Origin: UBA2988 sp965237965
GTDB lineage: Bacteria > Gemmatimonadota > Gemmatimonadetes > Longimicrobiales > Gaopeijiaceae
Length of the DNA stretch: 64,000 bases
NCBI GenBank assembly: GCA_965237965.1
Contig: CBDEGT010000002.1
Span: 992,001-1,056,000, forward strand
Direction: 5' to 3'
In this document: piece after piece, positions 1 to 8,650 of the stretch
Position numbering within the stretch: the first letter of the stretch is position 1
How the letters are laid out: the number at the start of each line of letters is the position of its first letter
The notes under the pieces: generated by a model
What the model was told of the DNA's origin: nothing
Database searches by the model: none
Seen by the model: the letters and a program-made list of their open reading frames with translations, nothing else
Made by a program: the position numbers and the translations under genes

Positions 1-408
1 GGTCGCGGCAGCTCGACGCTCGATGACGTACTGGCCGAAGCGGCTGCCACGCAGAGTCGCCGGATCGAGCCCGACGCCGAGCCCGAGAAGGGATTCTTCT
101 ATCGCTCGGACCAGTTCGAGTTCGCCAAGCAGGGCGTGCCCGCGCTCTTTACGGATGCCGGCACCGTGTACGTGGGCAAAGAGCCCGGCTACGGGCAGAT
201 GAAGCGCGACGAGTATACCAACCGTGACTATCACGCGCCCAGCGACGAGATGAAGCCGGACTGGGACCTGAGCGGAGCCGTCGAGGACGCGCAGCTCATG
301 TTCCAGGTCGGCTACCGCGTGTCGCAGCGGAGCGCATTCCCGGAGTGGAGTCCGGGGACGGAGTTCCGGGCGCTGAGGGACGAGATGCTTGAGGCGGTGG
401 AGCGGTAA
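1..408 (+). CDS. M28 family zinc peptidase, C-terminal part
   Basis: The reading frame is open from the first base and ends with TAA, giving the last 135 residues; the start lies outside the window. The segment FFYRSDQFEFAKQGVPALFT matches the conserved stretch of M28 aminopeptidases that precedes the last zinc ligand, and DYHAPSDE supplies the His and Asp of the typical YHxxxD element. Family members are exported or periplasmic aminopeptidases. Most have SDH where this protein has SDQ, a small deviation. Without the N-terminal half, the signal peptide and the other zinc ligands cannot be checked. Confidence 0.8.
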   Translation, partial: GRGSSTLDDVLAEAAATQSRRIEPDAEPEKGFFYRSDQFEFAKQGVPALFTDAGTVYVGKEPGYGQMKRDEYTNRDYHAPSDEMKPDWDLSGAVEDAQLMFQVGYRVSQRSAFPEWSPGTEFRALRDEMLEAVER

Positions 409-488
409 CTGCAGGTGCCGCGACCCCGAGCGGTTCCTGAGGTCGGTCTACTCCGAGGTGGGCGGGATGAACTGAGGCTGCTTCGCCT

Positions 489-1055
489 TCAGCGGCAGCG
501 GCTTGCCCGGAAATCTGCGGGCGCACAGTCGAACGCTTCCTCGCTCCACAGTCCCAGGCGCTCCGTGCGCGCGCTGTCCGCGGCGGCTCGGATCGATTCG
601 AGGTGCTTCACGTTGGGTGGGTAGACCGCTACTACCGCCACGCCGCGGCGCACGAGCTCTCGATTCACCAGCAACGAATCGACCCAGGCGTGCGCGAGCA
701 GACGGCCGTACCGGTCGCGGGTCTGCACGTCGAGCTCGAGCCGGACGACGGCGCCCACCGGGAGGAGCCGGGCCGCCTCGTCGCGGGCGGCGTCTCCGAA
801 GGGGCGCTGCGCCAATTCTGGCGTGTCTACCAGCAGTAGCCGCACGCGCTCGCCCTCGGCGCAGACGAAGTTGTCGCCGTCGACGACCCGCTCCACGGTG
901 CAGAGCTTGCCGCCCCCGACGACGGGTGGTGGCCGAGGGGCGGGCACCTGGGCGGACGCCATGGGGCCCGGCAGGGTGAGGACCGCGAGCACCGCGGCGC
1001 GCGTCGCCGCGGCCAGGAGCGTTGCCCGGCGGGTGCGAGAGGACCCGGCTTCCAT
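489..1055 (-). CDS. Secreted staphylococcal-nuclease-like (thermonuclease) protein
   Basis: A 188-aa protein with an Arg-rich n-region and a hydrophobic segment ending near ASA, read as a signal peptide, followed by an SNase/OB-fold domain (about residues 50-180). The nuclease motifs are present: VDGDNFVC, LLVDTPEL (metal-binding Asp), RDRYGRLLAHAW (catalytic Arg region) and GVAVVAVYPPN. I chose the ATG at 1055 (MEAGSSR) because the upstream in-frame codons read MYEQRVDFD and do not look like a signal sequence. Likely role: calcium-dependent degradation of extracellular nucleic acid. It is convergent with the peptidase upstream and divergent from the lytic transglycosylase. Confidence 0.8.
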   Translation of the reverse strand: MEAGSSRTRRATLLAAATRAAVLAVLTLPGPMASAQVPAPRPPPVVGGGKLCTVERVVDGDNFVCAEGERVRLLLVDTPELAQRPFGDAARDEAARLLPVGAVVRLELDVQTRDRYGRLLAHAWVDSLLVNRELVRRGVAVVAVYPPNVKHLESIRAAADSARTERLGLWSEEAFDCAPADFRASRCR

Positions 1056-1143
1056 GTCGAAGTCTACTCGTTGCTCGTACACCTGTCGAAGGTGTGGCTC
1101 CGGCGGCGCGAGGAATCTCCTCCGGCCAAGGGGGGAGAGCCTC

Positions 1144-1183
1144 GATCACAACCCCGCTATGAAAGGGGAGAGAGGGGTTGATC
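1144..1183. repeat. Inverted repeat in divergent promoter region
   Basis: GATCACAACCCC (1144-1155) and GGGGTTGATC (1174-1183) are complementary apart from a 2-nt bulge. The repeat lies between the divergent nuclease and transglycosylase genes and could be an operator or an RNA hairpin. No factor can be named. Confidence 0.35.
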
Positions 1184-1263
1184 GCGGGACACCGCGCAGC
1201 GCACATTGGATTGGACGTCTTCGTCGTCCCGCCCCGTCAGCCAGCTACTCGAGCTCCGAGCCC

Positions 1264-2727
1264 ATGCGAAGAGCCGTACTCCTCGGCTTGACCCTGTTGT
1301 CCGTATCGGCGCCGACGCCGACCCGAGCGCTCGATGGAGCGCACGTGATCGGAGAGGAGGACCTGGCGCTCGAGTGGACGCACGCCCGGTTTGCAGACGA
1401 CCTGCGGGCAGTGGAGCGGTTCCGTCCCGGCTATTCGTTCTGGCAGTACGTCTTCACCACGCCTGACGGTGCCGTTCTGTACGCCAGCGCCCAGGACGGC
1501 CACCTTATCGCGCGTTTTCCGGAACGCGGCGATTGGACGAGCGGCGTTCAATTCGAGGAGGGCGTGCTCGCGTCGCTGATGACGGGCGAGCGGCTCGCGC
1601 GCCGGCTGAACGATCGTCGCGATCAGGTGGCCACGCTGCTCGAGCGACGGGTCGGACCGGTCGTCCACAACCCGACGCGTGGCGACTTCCTGCTCCCCAA
1701 CGCGCAGCGCTACGGCGCGTTCCTGAGTGAGTGGGCGACGATCTACGAGCGTTTCGGCGTTCCGGCCGAAATCGGGCTCGCCCAGGCGATCGTGGAGTCA
1801 GGTCTGGCGGGCCGGATCAAATCGGAAGCGCGCGCGACCGGGTTCTGCCAGTGGCTGCCTGGCAACTGGAACCGGCTCAAACGACTGACCCCCCACGTGA
1901 TCGAGCCCGAAAACCAGACGACGCAGGCACCCTACTGCGCCGCCTACCTCACTGTGCTAGCTACAAAATACGGTTCATTCATCCCGGCGCTTTCGGAGCA
2001 CCACGCGGGCAGCATCAACGTAGGGCGCACCGTGATCAACGGATTTCGTCTGGGTGGGGAGGATGTCCGCGAGCAGTACTTCATGGGTGCCGCGTTCGCG
2101 ATGGACCTGCGCTCGATCTCGGCACGCACGTTTCGGAGGGTTGTCGGCACGTACGGGCCCCGCTCCTTCCGGTACGCCGAGATGGTGTTCGGAAACACGC
2201 ACACCGTCCGACGGCTGTTGGAGGAGATCCCGCAGCGACAGGTCTACGCGTTCCGGGCCAACCGGAACATCCCGCTCGCGCAGGTGACCGAGCGGGCAGC
2301 GATGACGAGGGACGAGGTGAAGCGATTCAACCCCGCCCTGGTCCGCCAGGTACCCAAGGGCGCGAACCTCTACCTGCCCGTGAGCGCGCAGCAGTTCGGG
2401 CCGGACGTCTCGTTCTGGCACCGGCCGGCTCCACCTGAGTTCGCCGCTCTGCTCAACGAGTTCGTTCGCTTGAAGGCCACCCCGGCAGAATGGGACGACC
2501 CGTCGTTCGACCGGGTGCTGCGCTCTTTCCGGACCCGGTTTGAGGAGACCGACACGGAGGAGGGGACCGTGATGGCCGCCGTGATCGGATACGTGATGCT
2601 GCAAATACCTTCCAGCCGCCGGATCCTGGCGGAATTCCGCTCCAGCACGAGGGTGCGTGACCTGTTCGAGCGGGGCGTCGAGCGCAGGGAGCGGGCGCTG
2701 GCCACGCGTTCGCTCCAGGGCGACTAA
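1264..2727 (+). CDS. Lytic transglycosylase with LysM-like domain
   Basis: A 487-aa protein beginning with a signal peptide (MRRAVLLGLTLLSVSA, cleavage near residue 22). The SLT/goose-lysozyme-like domain covers about residues 155-260; LAQAIVESGLAGRIKSEA carries the presumed catalytic Glu178, followed by the GFCQWLPGNW region. A LysM-like segment (about 325-370: VYAFRANRNIPLAQV...) should bind peptidoglycan. Family members cleave murein without hydrolysis to form 1,6-anhydro-muropeptides in the periplasm. The ATG at 1264 was preferred to the far-upstream start of the open frame because it begins the signal peptide and leaves the divergent promoter region free. It ends 22 bp before the convergent DUF5916 gene. 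Confidence 0.8.
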   Translation: MRRAVLLGLTLLSVSAPTPTRALDGAHVIGEEDLALEWTHARFADDLRAVERFRPGYSFWQYVFTTPDGAVLYASAQDGHLIARFPERGDWTSGVQFEEGVLASLMTGERLARRLNDRRDQVATLLERRVGPVVHNPTRGDFLLPNAQRYGAFLSEWATIYERFGVPAEIGLAQAIVESGLAGRIKSEARATGFCQWLPGNWNRLKRLTPHVIEPENQTTQAPYCAAYLTVLATKYGSFIPALSEHHAGSINVGRTVINGFRLGGEDVREQYFMGAAFAMDLRSISARTFRRVVGTYGPRSFRYAEMVFGNTHTVRRLLEEIPQRQVYAFRANRNIPLAQVTERAAMTRDEVKRFNPALVRQVPKGANLYLPVSAQQFGPDVSFWHRPAPPEFAALLNEFVRLKATPAEWDDPSFDRVLRSFRTRFEETDTEEGTVMAAVIGYVMLQIPSSRRILAEFRSSTRVRDLFERGVERRERALATRSLQGD

Positions 2728-2749
2728 GCCGTTCCGGCTCGAGGCCGAG

Positions 2750-5023
2750 TCAGCCCCCCAGCACCGTGAACTGCCGGCTGAACTTGATGGTCAGCGACTT
2801 GTTCAGCGGACCATCGAGCACATCCACCCCGTTCGCCTGGTTGTAGACCACGAACAGGCCGGCGCCGGCCGCGCTGATCCACCCGAAACGAAGGTTGGCA
2901 GACCAGTTGTCCGCCTGGTCGCTGTACTGAACGAGCGACTGCAGGTAGATCTGCGGGGTGAAGAAGTAGCCCAGCCGGATGCCGGCCAGCCGGGTGATGA
3001 AGTGGCCTTCGGCCAGGTCCACGTCGTTGTGCTCGAAGCGGAGCGCGGTCGAGAACGCAGAGCCTTTCCGGAAGGCGACCAGGCCCGAGTATCCGCGCCG
3101 GTTTCCCGAGAGGAAGGCGCCGCTGGAGAAGAGGGCCTCGAATGAGACCGGTGCCGATGGATTCGTGTAGAAGTGCCACTCCATCTCCCAGCCGTCGTAC
3201 GTGCCTGGGGGCACGATCACGCTGTCGGAGATCGAGAAAGGCTCCTCGAGTCCTTCGCGATTCCAGTTGAAGGCGGGGCTGAAGAACATCCCCGAGTCCC
3301 ACTCGAAGTGGCTGTCGAGGTGAACCTGCGAGGTTTCCTCGAAACCGGTCTCGAGATCGCGCGTGGTGTTGAAGTTGACGTGCGGCCTGAGCTCACGTAG
3401 CCCGATCAGATCGGTCGGCCGGATGAAGGTCATTGCGCGGCCGCCGAACGATCGGTATCCGGAGCGTTGCAGGAAGCCTACTTCCGGGTTGAAGTCCTCA
3501 CCGACCACGCGGAAGTTGCTGTTCACGCTGAGGCTTCGGCTGCTGTAACTCGCACCCGTGCTGAACATGTGGTCACGCCCGTCCATCCCGGGCGTCTCGG
3601 TGCGCGCGGCGAGGGCGTTGAGGTTCCACGCGGTGCCGATCCCCAGCTGCCCGTCCACCGCGTAGGTGCGGTTGTAGTCGTCAGTCTCCTCCAACCCGTC
3701 CCGCTGCAGGAACGCGCCCCCGATGCTGGTACGATTGCCCAGCTCGCGCGCGAGCCGAACCACAGAGTAGCCCTGCCCGCTCTGAACACCGTCCAGCTCC
3801 TCGGTGCGGATGTGCAGCAGGCCGACATTGAGCCCGGCCGCCTTGCCCGAAAGGCGGCCGCCCCCCTGGATGGGCACCCGGTTCAAGTTGCGCGCGATCC
3901 CGATGCGGCGGCTGAAGAAGAGATCGACGCCGCGTCCCCCGCCTAACGAGAACATTCCAGAGTTCTCGAGGAAGAACGGGCGCTTCTCCGGGAACTGAAT
4001 GCTGAAGCGCGTCAGGTTGGTCTGGACGTCGTCCACCTCGACCTGTGCGAAATCGGTGTTGTACGTGAGGTCGAGGGTGAGGCCCTGTGTGATCTGCACC
4101 TTGGCGTCGCCACCTATTTCGCCGTTCTCGTCGAACCCGGGGTCGTCGAGCGCATAGTTCCGCGCGGAGGAGCCGAGTACGTACGGCGTGAGCTGGACCG
4201 ACCGGACTGCCGGCGGCTCGAGGCCGGCCAGGGTGCCCGCCTCGCTCACGCGGTTGAAGTCGAATTCGCGCGGGATCGCCGACCAGGAAGATTCCTCATT
4301 CACCCGGCGTACGCGCCGCAGCACGTTGAGGCCCCAGTCCTGCCGTCCGCCGGCGCGGTAGCGCAGCGTCGAAAAGGGGATCCGGAATTCGGCGCTCCAG
4401 CCCTGCGCGTCGCGGCCGGTCGCCACCTCCCAGTTGCCGTCCCAATTCAGGTTGAAGCCGTCGCCCGAGCCGCCTTGCTGCCGGCCGCCCCCCCCTCCGG
4501 CAGTCGCGAGCGCGCCGCGGCGACCGCCGCTACCGGAGCCCTGATCCACCACCTGCCCGTCGTACTCGATTCCTGCGGGGTTCGTCCCGAACACGAAGCC
4601 GTTCACGCCGTCCTTGTACGTATCGAAGATCAGCAAGACGGCATCGGACTGGGCGAGGTCGTAGTCGCGGATCGCCTCGCCGGGGACGATCAGCGACGGC
4701 TGGTCGTCGAGTGCACGCACGCCGACGTAGAGCGCCGATTCGTCGTGCCCGATCCGCACCTCGGTTCTCAGGGTGGCCGGTTCCCCGTCCCGTGGGATGC
4801 GCTGGACAAAGTCGGTCAGTACGGGAAGCCCCTCCCAGGCCGGGTCCGAGAGGGAGCCGTCGATGACCGGCTCGTCACCGATCCGGACGGCGGGCGCGGT
4901 GGCCGCGGAGGGCGCGCTGCCGTCCCGCCCGTTGGTCTGCGCAGCGACAGCGTCGGACGTGCAGAGGACGATGCCGAGGGCGGCGACGAGTACGCAGATC
5001 TCTCTCGCTAAGGAGCTCGACAT
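2750..5023 (-). CDS. DUF5916 protein with N-terminal CBM9-like domain
   Basis: A 757-aa exported protein. After the signal peptide (MSSSLAREICVLVAALGIV) comes a carbohydrate-binding family 9-like beta-sandwich (about residues 50-240), recognised by IDGSLSDPAWEGLP and the following TEVRIGHDESALYVGVRALD. The rest matches the long DUF5916 region, rich in alternating beta strands and aromatic residues, as in an outer-membrane beta-barrel. A Gly-rich low-complexity stretch lies near residue 190. Such proteins are frequent in Gemmatimonadota and Bacteroidota; function is unproven, with roles in uptake or surface binding proposed. The ATG at 5023 is chosen because it begins the signal peptide. Confidence 0.8.
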   Translation of the reverse strand: MSSSLAREICVLVAALGIVLCTSDAVAAQTNGRDGSAPSAATAPAVRIGDEPVIDGSLSDPAWEGLPVLTDFVQRIPRDGEPATLRTEVRIGHDESALYVGVRALDDQPSLIVPGEAIRDYDLAQSDAVLLIFDTYKDGVNGFVFGTNPAGIEYDGQVVDQGSGSGGRRGALATAGGGGGRQQGGSGDGFNLNWDGNWEVATGRDAQGWSAEFRIPFSTLRYRAGGRQDWGLNVLRRVRRVNEESSWSAIPREFDFNRVSEAGTLAGLEPPAVRSVQLTPYVLGSSARNYALDDPGFDENGEIGGDAKVQITQGLTLDLTYNTDFAQVEVDDVQTNLTRFSIQFPEKRPFFLENSGMFSLGGGRGVDLFFSRRIGIARNLNRVPIQGGGRLSGKAAGLNVGLLHIRTEELDGVQSGQGYSVVRLARELGNRTSIGGAFLQRDGLEETDDYNRTYAVDGQLGIGTAWNLNALAARTETPGMDGRDHMFSTGASYSSRSLSVNSNFRVVGEDFNPEVGFLQRSGYRSFGGRAMTFIRPTDLIGLRELRPHVNFNTTRDLETGFEETSQVHLDSHFEWDSGMFFSPAFNWNREGLEEPFSISDSVIVPPGTYDGWEMEWHFYTNPSAPVSFEALFSSGAFLSGNRRGYSGLVAFRKGSAFSTALRFEHNDVDLAEGHFITRLAGIRLGYFFTPQIYLQSLVQYSDQADNWSANLRFGWISAAGAGLFVVYNQANGVDVLDGPLNKSLTIKFSRQFTVLGG

Positions 5024-5238
5024 GGCTCTGGGTGCTCCGCGTTGCAGGCGGTACGTCACAAGAACTGGATCCCGTGCTAGTCGGGGGCCGAGCCCGGCAT
5101 GGGCAGAAGCCTCAATATATGTCCATGCGTCTCCCATTGCGTCCGGGCGTCGGAAGCGGGATTGTTTTGTCGCCTGTCGTCGGACCTTTAGGGGCCTCTC
5201 TCAGGATCCTGCGCCCACCGCCCGGTGTTCGATCTCCC

Positions 5239-6084
5239 ATGAACCGGATCCGCCTCTCCTCGATCGCCTGCGGCCTCGTGTTCGCGTCGTTGCTCGATTC
5301 TGGCGCGGTGCGGGCGCAGGACCTCCGGTTCGGCGGACCCGTCGAGACCTACCGCGGTCGCGGAGGCGTACGCCCAGGGCTCCAGGGTGGCGGCGTCGGC
5401 TTCTCCTTCTGCCGCCTGGCTTACCAGCAGGTCATGCGGGAGAGAGGCGGATCGGGGTGGGATACCGACTTCCCAAACGCCGACAACAACCTGATGTTCC
5501 GCGCCGAGGAGCTGACCACGATCGGGATGGCGAAGCACCCGAACGGTGAGTTCGCGTACTCGGTCGTCCTGGCCACGCACCCCGATCTCTATCGCTGCCC
5601 GTTCCTGTTCGCGTCCGACGTGGGCACGATGGGCCTCACCGACAGCGAGGTGGCTTCGCTCCAGAACTACCTCGAAAAGGGCGGCTTCCTCTGGGTGGAC
5701 GACTTTTGGGGCACGCGCGCCTGGGTGCGGTTCGAGTCGCTGCTCAAGCGGATCGTTCCGGATGCCCAGGTCGTCGAGCTGACGCCTGAGCACCCGATGA
5801 TGTCTGCGATGTACAACGTGCAACGCATTCCGCAGATACCGTCGTGGAATCAGTGGCGGCGGATGGGACGTAGCGGAACTTCGGAGCGCGGACTCGACAG
5901 CGAGACGCCGCACATGCGGGCGGTGTACGATATGCACGGCCGGATGGTGGTCCTCATCACCTACAACACCGACATCGCGGATGGCTGGGAGCGCGAAGGA
6001 ACCGACGAGGAGTACTTTTATCTGTTCTCGCCCGAGGCGTACGCGATTGCGGTCAACGTGCTCGTGTGGGTGATGACCCACTGA
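5239..6084 (+). CDS. DUF4159 domain-containing exported protein
   Basis: A 281-aa protein with a signal peptide ending near AVRAQ. The remainder matches DUF4159: GVGFSFCRLAYQ, then a conserved core with YRCPFLFASDVGTMGL and YLEKGGFLWVDDFWG, and a C-terminal Tyr-rich segment. The fold resembles glutamine amidotransferase or BatA-associated domains, but no catalytic residue is assigned. Function is unknown; in related genomes these proteins sit near MoxR/BatA-type operons, which are absent here. The ATG at 5239 starts the signal peptide; the gene is divergent from the DUF5916 gene across 215 bp in which I saw no clear promoter. Confidence 0.8.
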   Translation: MNRIRLSSIACGLVFASLLDSGAVRAQDLRFGGPVETYRGRGGVRPGLQGGGVGFSFCRLAYQQVMRERGGSGWDTDFPNADNNLMFRAEELTTIGMAKHPNGEFAYSVVLATHPDLYRCPFLFASDVGTMGLTDSEVASLQNYLEKGGFLWVDDFWGTRAWVRFESLLKRIVPDAQVVELTPEHPMMSAMYNVQRIPQIPSWNQWRRMGRSGTSERGLDSETPHMRAVYDMHGRMVVLITYNTDIADGWEREGTDEEYFYLFSPEAYAIAVNVLVWVMTH

Positions 6085-6212
6085 GCCGGCTCAGCTTCCC
6101 AGCACCGCCCAGCCGAGTGCCCGTGCCGCGCCGGATACCCACGCCGTCTCTGGCGCCATGCCCGGGTCGCCGGGCGTTGCCCTCCCCGGACCCTCCACGG
6201 TAGCCTGACTGC

Positions 6213-7262
6213 ATGAAATCCCGCGGGGAAGCGCTACGCGACTATGTGGTCCGGCGGCTTCTGCTCATGATCCCGACCTTCATCGGGATCACCCTGGTCA
6301 CGTTCGTGATTCTTCAGTTCGTCCCGGGTGGCCAGATCGACCAGCTGCGCATGCAGCTCGCCGGAGCGGGCGGAGGTGGGGAGGTGGCGGCCGCGGGAGG
6401 GGGCGCCAGGGCCCAGCTCGACATCCCCGAGGAGCAGCTCGCGCGTCTGAACGAGTACTACGGTTTCGACAAGCCGGTGCACGTCGCGTATGGGACCTGG
6501 CTCTGGAGCACGCTCCAGCTCGACCTGGGCGATTCCTTCCGCTACAGCGAGCCGGTGCTCACGGTGATCGCGGACCGGCTACCGGTCTCGATCTACTACG
6601 GGCTCTTGACCGCGTTCTTCACGTATGCGATCTGCATTCCTCTCGGGATCGTGAAGGCCATCAAGCACCGCACCCCGGTCGATAACGTCAGCTCGGTGCT
6701 GATCTTCCTCGGCTACGCGATCCCGGGCTTCGCGCTCGGTGCTGTGCTCAGCAATTTGCTCGCGGTGCGCTGGGAGGTGTTTCCGCTCGGAGGGTTTACG
6801 TCGATCGGTTTCGAGGAATTGTCACTGGGCGCCAAGGTCGCAGACCTGGTCATGCACTCGGTCCTGCCCCTGATCGCCTACCTCGTGGGCTCGTTCGCGG
6901 TGGTGACGATGCTCATGAAGAACAGCCTGATCGAGAACATGAGCGCCGATTACGTTCGCACCGCGCTTGCGAAGGGGCTTTCCTGGCGGCGCGCGGTGTT
7001 CGTGCACGCGCTCCGCAACTCGCTGATCCCGATGGCTACCAGCGTGGGTAGCCTGCTCGGCATCTTCCTCACCGGGAGCTTCCTGATCGAGCGTGTCTTC
7101 AACATCCAGGGCGTGGGGTTGCTGGCCTTCGAGGCGATCCAGGCGCGCGACTTCCCGGTGGTGATGGGCTTCTTGGTGATCTCGAGCGTGGTGCTGATGG
7201 TGGGCAACCTGGTGTCCGACCTCGCGGTGGCGTTCGTGGATCCGCGCGTGCGTTTCGAATAG
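6213..7262 (+). CDS. ABC peptide importer permease, YejB/OppB type
   Basis: A 349-aa inner-membrane permease. The N-terminus (YVVRRLLLMIPTFIGITLVTFVILQ) and the segment up to YYGFDKPVH align well with E. coli YejB, including the Gly/Ala-rich loop between TM1 and the periplasmic region. The cytoplasmic EAA loop reads RTALAKGLSWRRAVFVHALRN. The protein ends DPRVRFE, like YejB. First gene of a five-gene importer operon; the next permease begins 4 bp after the stop. Yej systems import oligopeptides and peptide antibiotics such as microcin C; the substrate here is inferred as peptides only. Confidence 0.88.
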   Translation: MKSRGEALRDYVVRRLLLMIPTFIGITLVTFVILQFVPGGQIDQLRMQLAGAGGGGEVAAAGGGARAQLDIPEEQLARLNEYYGFDKPVHVAYGTWLWSTLQLDLGDSFRYSEPVLTVIADRLPVSIYYGLLTAFFTYAICIPLGIVKAIKHRTPVDNVSSVLIFLGYAIPGFALGAVLSNLLAVRWEVFPLGGFTSIGFEELSLGAKVADLVMHSVLPLIAYLVGSFAVVTMLMKNSLIENMSADYVRTALAKGLSWRRAVFVHALRNSLIPMATSVGSLLGIFLTGSFLIERVFNIQGVGLLAFEAIQARDFPVVMGFLVISSVVLMVGNLVSDLAVAFVDPRVRFE

Positions 7263-7266
7263 CCGA

Positions 7267-8631
7267 ATGGCGTGGATCAAGCTCGATCCGATCACGCGCC
7301 GCCGCCTGGAGCGCTTCCGCCGCATCAAGCGGGGCTGGTACTCGTTCGTGATCCTCGGGATCGCGATGGCGCTCTCGGTCTTCGCGTCCTTCCTGGCCGA
7401 GAGCCGCGCGCTCCTCGTGTGGTACGAGGGCCGGCCGTACTTCCCGACCTTCACCTATTACGACATGGACACGTTCCGCCAGGAGCCTCCACCCGCCTGG
7501 GGTATGGGGGACCTGGAGACCGAATACATGCGGCTCCAGCGCGAGTGGCGGGTGGAGCGCGACCTCCTTGAGCGCGAGCGAGCGGCGGTCACCGATGACC
7601 CCGCTGCGCTGGCCGCTCTCGAGGGCAAGTACCCGAATCGCGGCCACTACGTGCTCATGCCGCCGATCCCATGGGACCCGTACCAGAGCGACTTCTGGTA
7701 CAACGAGATCCTGAACGAAATCCAGGCCGAACTGGAAGCCGGCGCCATCACGCGTGCCGAGCTGCTTGCGCGCCGCGACGGGCTGGACGAGCTGGGGAAC
7801 GCGATCGCGTCGGGTGAGATCGAGGGAATGCTGGCCGATCCCGAACTCTCGCTTACCGGCGACCTGCTCGGGCTGATGCGCTCGGGAGCGATGCCCTCGC
7901 TCGAGGGGCTCGGAGTGCTCCCGCCCACCGGGCCCGATTTCCGGCGGCGCCACTACCTCGGCACCGACTCGCAGGGCAGGGACGTGGCCTCGCGCCTGCT
8001 CTACGGTTTCCGAATCTCGATCTTCTTCGCGCTCTTCCTGGTGCTGACCGCACAGGTGATCGGAACGATCATCGGCAGCCTGCAAGGCTACCTTGGCGGG
8101 CGCTTCGACCTGGTCAGCCAGCGTGTGATCGAGGTGCTAATCAGTGTTCCTTTTCTGTACGTGGTGATCATCATGGGCGCGCTATTCGCGCCCAGCTTCT
8201 GGATGCTGCTTGGGATCATGGCGCTCTTCCAGTGGATCGCGATCACGTTCTACATGCGCACCGAGATGTACCGGGAGAAGACGCGCGAGTACTGTCTGGC
8301 GGCGCGCTCGTACGGCGCTTCACACGCGCGCATCGTCTTCCGCCACCTGCTCCCCAACTCGCTCACGCCCCTCGTCACCTTCACTCCGTTCGCGGTGGTG
8401 GGTGCGATCTTCGCGCTGACGGCGCTCGACTACCTGGGCTACGGCCTGCCGGCCCCCACCCCAAGCTGGGGCGAGATGATCGACCAGGCGCTCCTGCCCG
8501 AGAACCGAGACAAGCTGTGGCTCACGTTTGCCCCGTTCGGCGCGATCACGGTCACCCTGGTGCTGGTCGTGTTCATCGGGGAGTCGGTGCGGGAGGCGTT
8601 CGACCCGAAGCAGTACGCTCGCTACGAGTGA
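7267..8631 (+). CDS. ABC peptide importer permease, YejE/OppC type, with large periplasmic insertion
   Basis: A 454-aa permease, about 110 residues longer than E. coli YejE (341 aa). TM1 (about 22-42) is followed by YEGRPYFPTFTYYD, close to the YejE loop, and then by an extra charged, helical segment (about residues 75-215) before the conserved HYLGTDSQGRDVASRLLYG. The permease core with EAA loop (AARSYGASHARIVFRHLLPN) and the YejE-like end (IGESVREAFDPKQYARYE) follow. The insertion should lie in the periplasm and may contact the solute-binding protein. Transcribed with the other four transporter genes. Confidence 0.87.
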   Translation: MAWIKLDPITRRRLERFRRIKRGWYSFVILGIAMALSVFASFLAESRALLVWYEGRPYFPTFTYYDMDTFRQEPPPAWGMGDLETEYMRLQREWRVERDLLERERAAVTDDPAALAALEGKYPNRGHYVLMPPIPWDPYQSDFWYNEILNEIQAELEAGAITRAELLARRDGLDELGNAIASGEIEGMLADPELSLTGDLLGLMRSGAMPSLEGLGVLPPTGPDFRRRHYLGTDSQGRDVASRLLYGFRISIFFALFLVLTAQVIGTIIGSLQGYLGGRFDLVSQRVIEVLISVPFLYVVIIMGALFAPSFWMLLGIMALFQWIAITFYMRTEMYREKTREYCLAARSYGASHARIVFRHLLPNSLTPLVTFTPFAVVGAIFALTALDYLGYGLPAPTPSWGEMIDQALLPENRDKLWLTFAPFGAITVTLVLVVFIGESVREAFDPKQYARYE

Positions 8632-8650
8632 GCGGAAGGAGGTTATGGAC

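Noticed and set aside
448..1206. Arg/Pro-rich long frames opposite or overlapping real genes (here, over the nuclease)
   Set aside because: These are shadows caused by high GC; composition and codon-position pattern favour the nuclease frame.
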